Assembly: GCA_905479295.1 (NCBI GenBank)
Contig: CAJQLY010000033.1
Span: 1-54,532, forward strand
Direction of reading: 5' to 3'
Length of the DNA: 54,532 nt
From: an uncultured Gammaproteobacteria bacterium
GTDB lineage: Bacteria; Pseudomonadota; Gammaproteobacteria; UBA4575
Part shown: positions 53,572 through 54,532 of the stretch, one piece after another
Layout: the number at the start of each line of letters is the position of its first letter
Position numbering within the stretch: the first letter of the stretch is position 1
Position numbers and translations under genes: made by a program
Notes under the pieces: model-generated
Database searches by the model: none
Told to the model about the DNA's origin: nothing
Seen by the model: only the letters and a program-made list of their open reading frames with translations

Positions 53572-53723
53572 TGCGTGCTATCGTAATCTATTTCGCCATT
53601 GCAGCCTTAGCGCTACTCGCCGCCTACATCATACGTGGCAACAGTCGCCTCATCTCTAACGCACTACTGGTTATCTCTGCTGCATTTCTAGTGATATTAG
53701 GTATCGCAGTAATAGTAGATTGA
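53571..53723 (+). CDS. Small two-helix membrane protein, 50 residues
   Basis: I do not recognise a named family. It begins MRAIVIYFAIAALALLAAYI, has a short polar turn (RGNSRLISN), then a second helix (ALLVISAAFLVILGIAVIV) and ends with Asp. Its start overlaps the ygfZ stop as TAATG, which indicates translational coupling, and GGAG sits about 8 bases before the ATG. No gene follows on this strand within the window. The coupling suggests a membrane-linked role related to YgfZ, but that is only context. Confidence 0.7.
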   Translation: MRAIVIYFAIAALALLAAYIIRGNSRLISNALLVISAAFLVILGIAVIVD

Positions 53724-53868
53724 TATTAGATTTGGCAACTTTTGCTTGATCAATTATTACTCTTCAATAATTAGCTTATAAAGCTCCCATATTCCTTCTG
53801 ACTGACATAATAGAGAGACATAATCCTCTAACGATTACGGTGGAGCATATACGCACACCCTGCACCCT

Positions 53869-54300
53869 CTAGATATGCGATGAATATAGTTCATCCAGAT
53901 CAAAGCTTTTACATTCTGATGGCGAATGTGGGCTATTCATTCTTTTGATCAAGTCTACAAATTGATGATTAGCTTGTAAGTAAGTGAAAATCTTGATGGC
54001 TTGTTCGCGACTGATATTGCATCTCTGGAGCTCTCCTTCTAGATCATAGTAGCCTTTAAAATCAGCCAATCGGTTTTTATCTTGCCAAATCGTCAAGAGA
54101 ATATCAGTGACTATTTTAATCTGGATATCTGAGATAGTACCCATAACCTCTAACTCTCGCTCCAGCGCTCCTTCGAAACCGTTGAGTAAGGCGTAGATAC
54201 GGCCTTGACTAGCGGGACATACAACTACATCTGATGCGCGTTGAAACCGATATATCTCACCCAACACCTTCCCAAATAATAATCTTGATTCTTTTTCCAT
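53869..54300 (-). CDS. Hypothetical protein, 143 residues
   Basis: I do not recognise this protein. It is soluble and mostly helical by eye: MEKESRLLFGKVLGEIYRFQ, then VCPASQGRIYALLNGFEGAL, IQIKIVTDILLTIWQDKNRL, and a conserved-looking ISREQAIKIFTYLQANHQFV. The last 20 residues are polar (SPHSPSECKSFDLDELY). The start is well supported by AGGAGG eight bases upstream of the ATG. It stands alone, with an A/T-rich upstream region (54301-54532), which hints at a regulated or acquired gene. No homolog is claimed. Confidence 0.65.
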   Translation of the reverse strand: MEKESRLLFGKVLGEIYRFQRASDVVVCPASQGRIYALLNGFEGALERELEVMGTISDIQIKIVTDILLTIWQDKNRLADFKGYYDLEGELQRCNISREQAIKIFTYLQANHQFVDLIKRMNSPHSPSECKSFDLDELYSSHI

Positions 54301-54532
54301 AGGTCCGCCCTCCTAATAACTTAAAGTTAAACATCAAAAAATAGTGGCCAAGGGTCAAACCCCATGATTAATAAATTATATCAAAATACTATTCTACCTA
54401 TAGTGAATAAAATTAATATTAATCATAATTTATTGTTTATTAGAGATTAAATGAAGATATAGAGCACGATATACGTAAAAACCCATGTGAAATTGAGAGA
54501 ATCGACAAAAGTAGAATGGAGTAAAACGAGCA
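54301..54532. other. A/T-rich region at the right edge
   Basis: No gene seen. It contains the 12-bp palindrome ATTAATATTAAT (54412-54423). It likely holds the promoter of the 143-residue gene on the minus strand. It is distinctly more A/T-rich than the coding regions. Confidence 0.3.

Overview
The window looks like a chromosomal segment of a sulfide-oxidising gammaproteobacterium of low-to-moderate GC. The gene sets and orders are gammaproteobacterial: sdhCDAB-sdhE-ygfX, surE-pcm-yqaA-nlpD, lolC-lolD/DUF2062/comEC/exbBD/trm112/kdsB, ftsK-lolA-rarA and a complete ccmABCDEFGHI operon. A flavocytochrome c sulfide dehydrogenase (fccAB) next to a NapC/NirT-type tetraheme cytochrome points to respiratory sulfide oxidation. 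I cannot fix the genus from the sequence. I saw no tRNA, rRNA, insertion sequence, phage gene or CRISPR array.

Layout. 1-5.8 kb (minus): a cut-off ExbB/TolQ-type protein, a group I truncated haemoglobin, then an ftsK-lolA-rarA-orf99-orf32 run closed by a strong terminator. 6-8.9 kb (plus): trxB, a FemAB-like acyltransferase and aat. 8.9-12.6 kb (minus): alaC-hom-thrC for alanine and threonine synthesis. 12.8-15.5 kb (minus): surE-pcm-yqaA-nlpD, without the rpoS gene that usually follows. 15.6-17.6 kb (plus): an Smr-domain protein and moeA. 17.6-23 kb: kdsB, trm112, exbD, exbB, a badly deleted comEC, DUF2062, lolD and one lolC/E-type gene; the usual lpxK is missing from this block. 23.3-25.2 kb (plus): the aguA-aguB agmatine-to-putrescine pathway. 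25.2-32.9 kb (minus): ccmA-I with a TupA-like oxyanion-binding protein at its tail. 33-35.7 kb (plus): tetraheme cytochrome, fccA and fccB. 35.9-40.6 kb (plus): mfd and csiV. 40.6-44.1 kb (minus): nagZ, an MscS channel, hpt and an MTA/MTI phosphorylase. 44.6-46.7 kb (plus): zapE and mdh. 46.8-52.3 kb (minus): an alpha/beta hydrolase and the succinate dehydrogenase operon with its assembly and accessory genes. 52.6-53.7 kb (plus): ygfZ and a coupled small membrane protein. 53.9-54.3 kb (minus): an unknown protein.

How it works together. The divergent ccm operon makes holocytochromes; FccA, the tetraheme cytochrome and the wider respiratory chain are its clients. Sdh and Mdh supply the TCA cycle, and SdhE and YgfZ serve flavin and Fe-S assembly. 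MoeA and the TupA-like protein hint at a molybdo- or tungsto-enzyme elsewhere. A gene remnant (comEC) and two gaps at conserved loci (rpoS, lpxK) suggest a lineage that has lost natural transformation and perhaps the general stress sigma factor.

The least explained signals are regulatory: paired perfect palindromes embedded in the fccA promoter, a 21-bp near-perfect palindrome in the sdhC promoter next to a run of hairpins, and an orphan minus-strand terminator in the 442-base gap before zapE that implies an unannotated small RNA.
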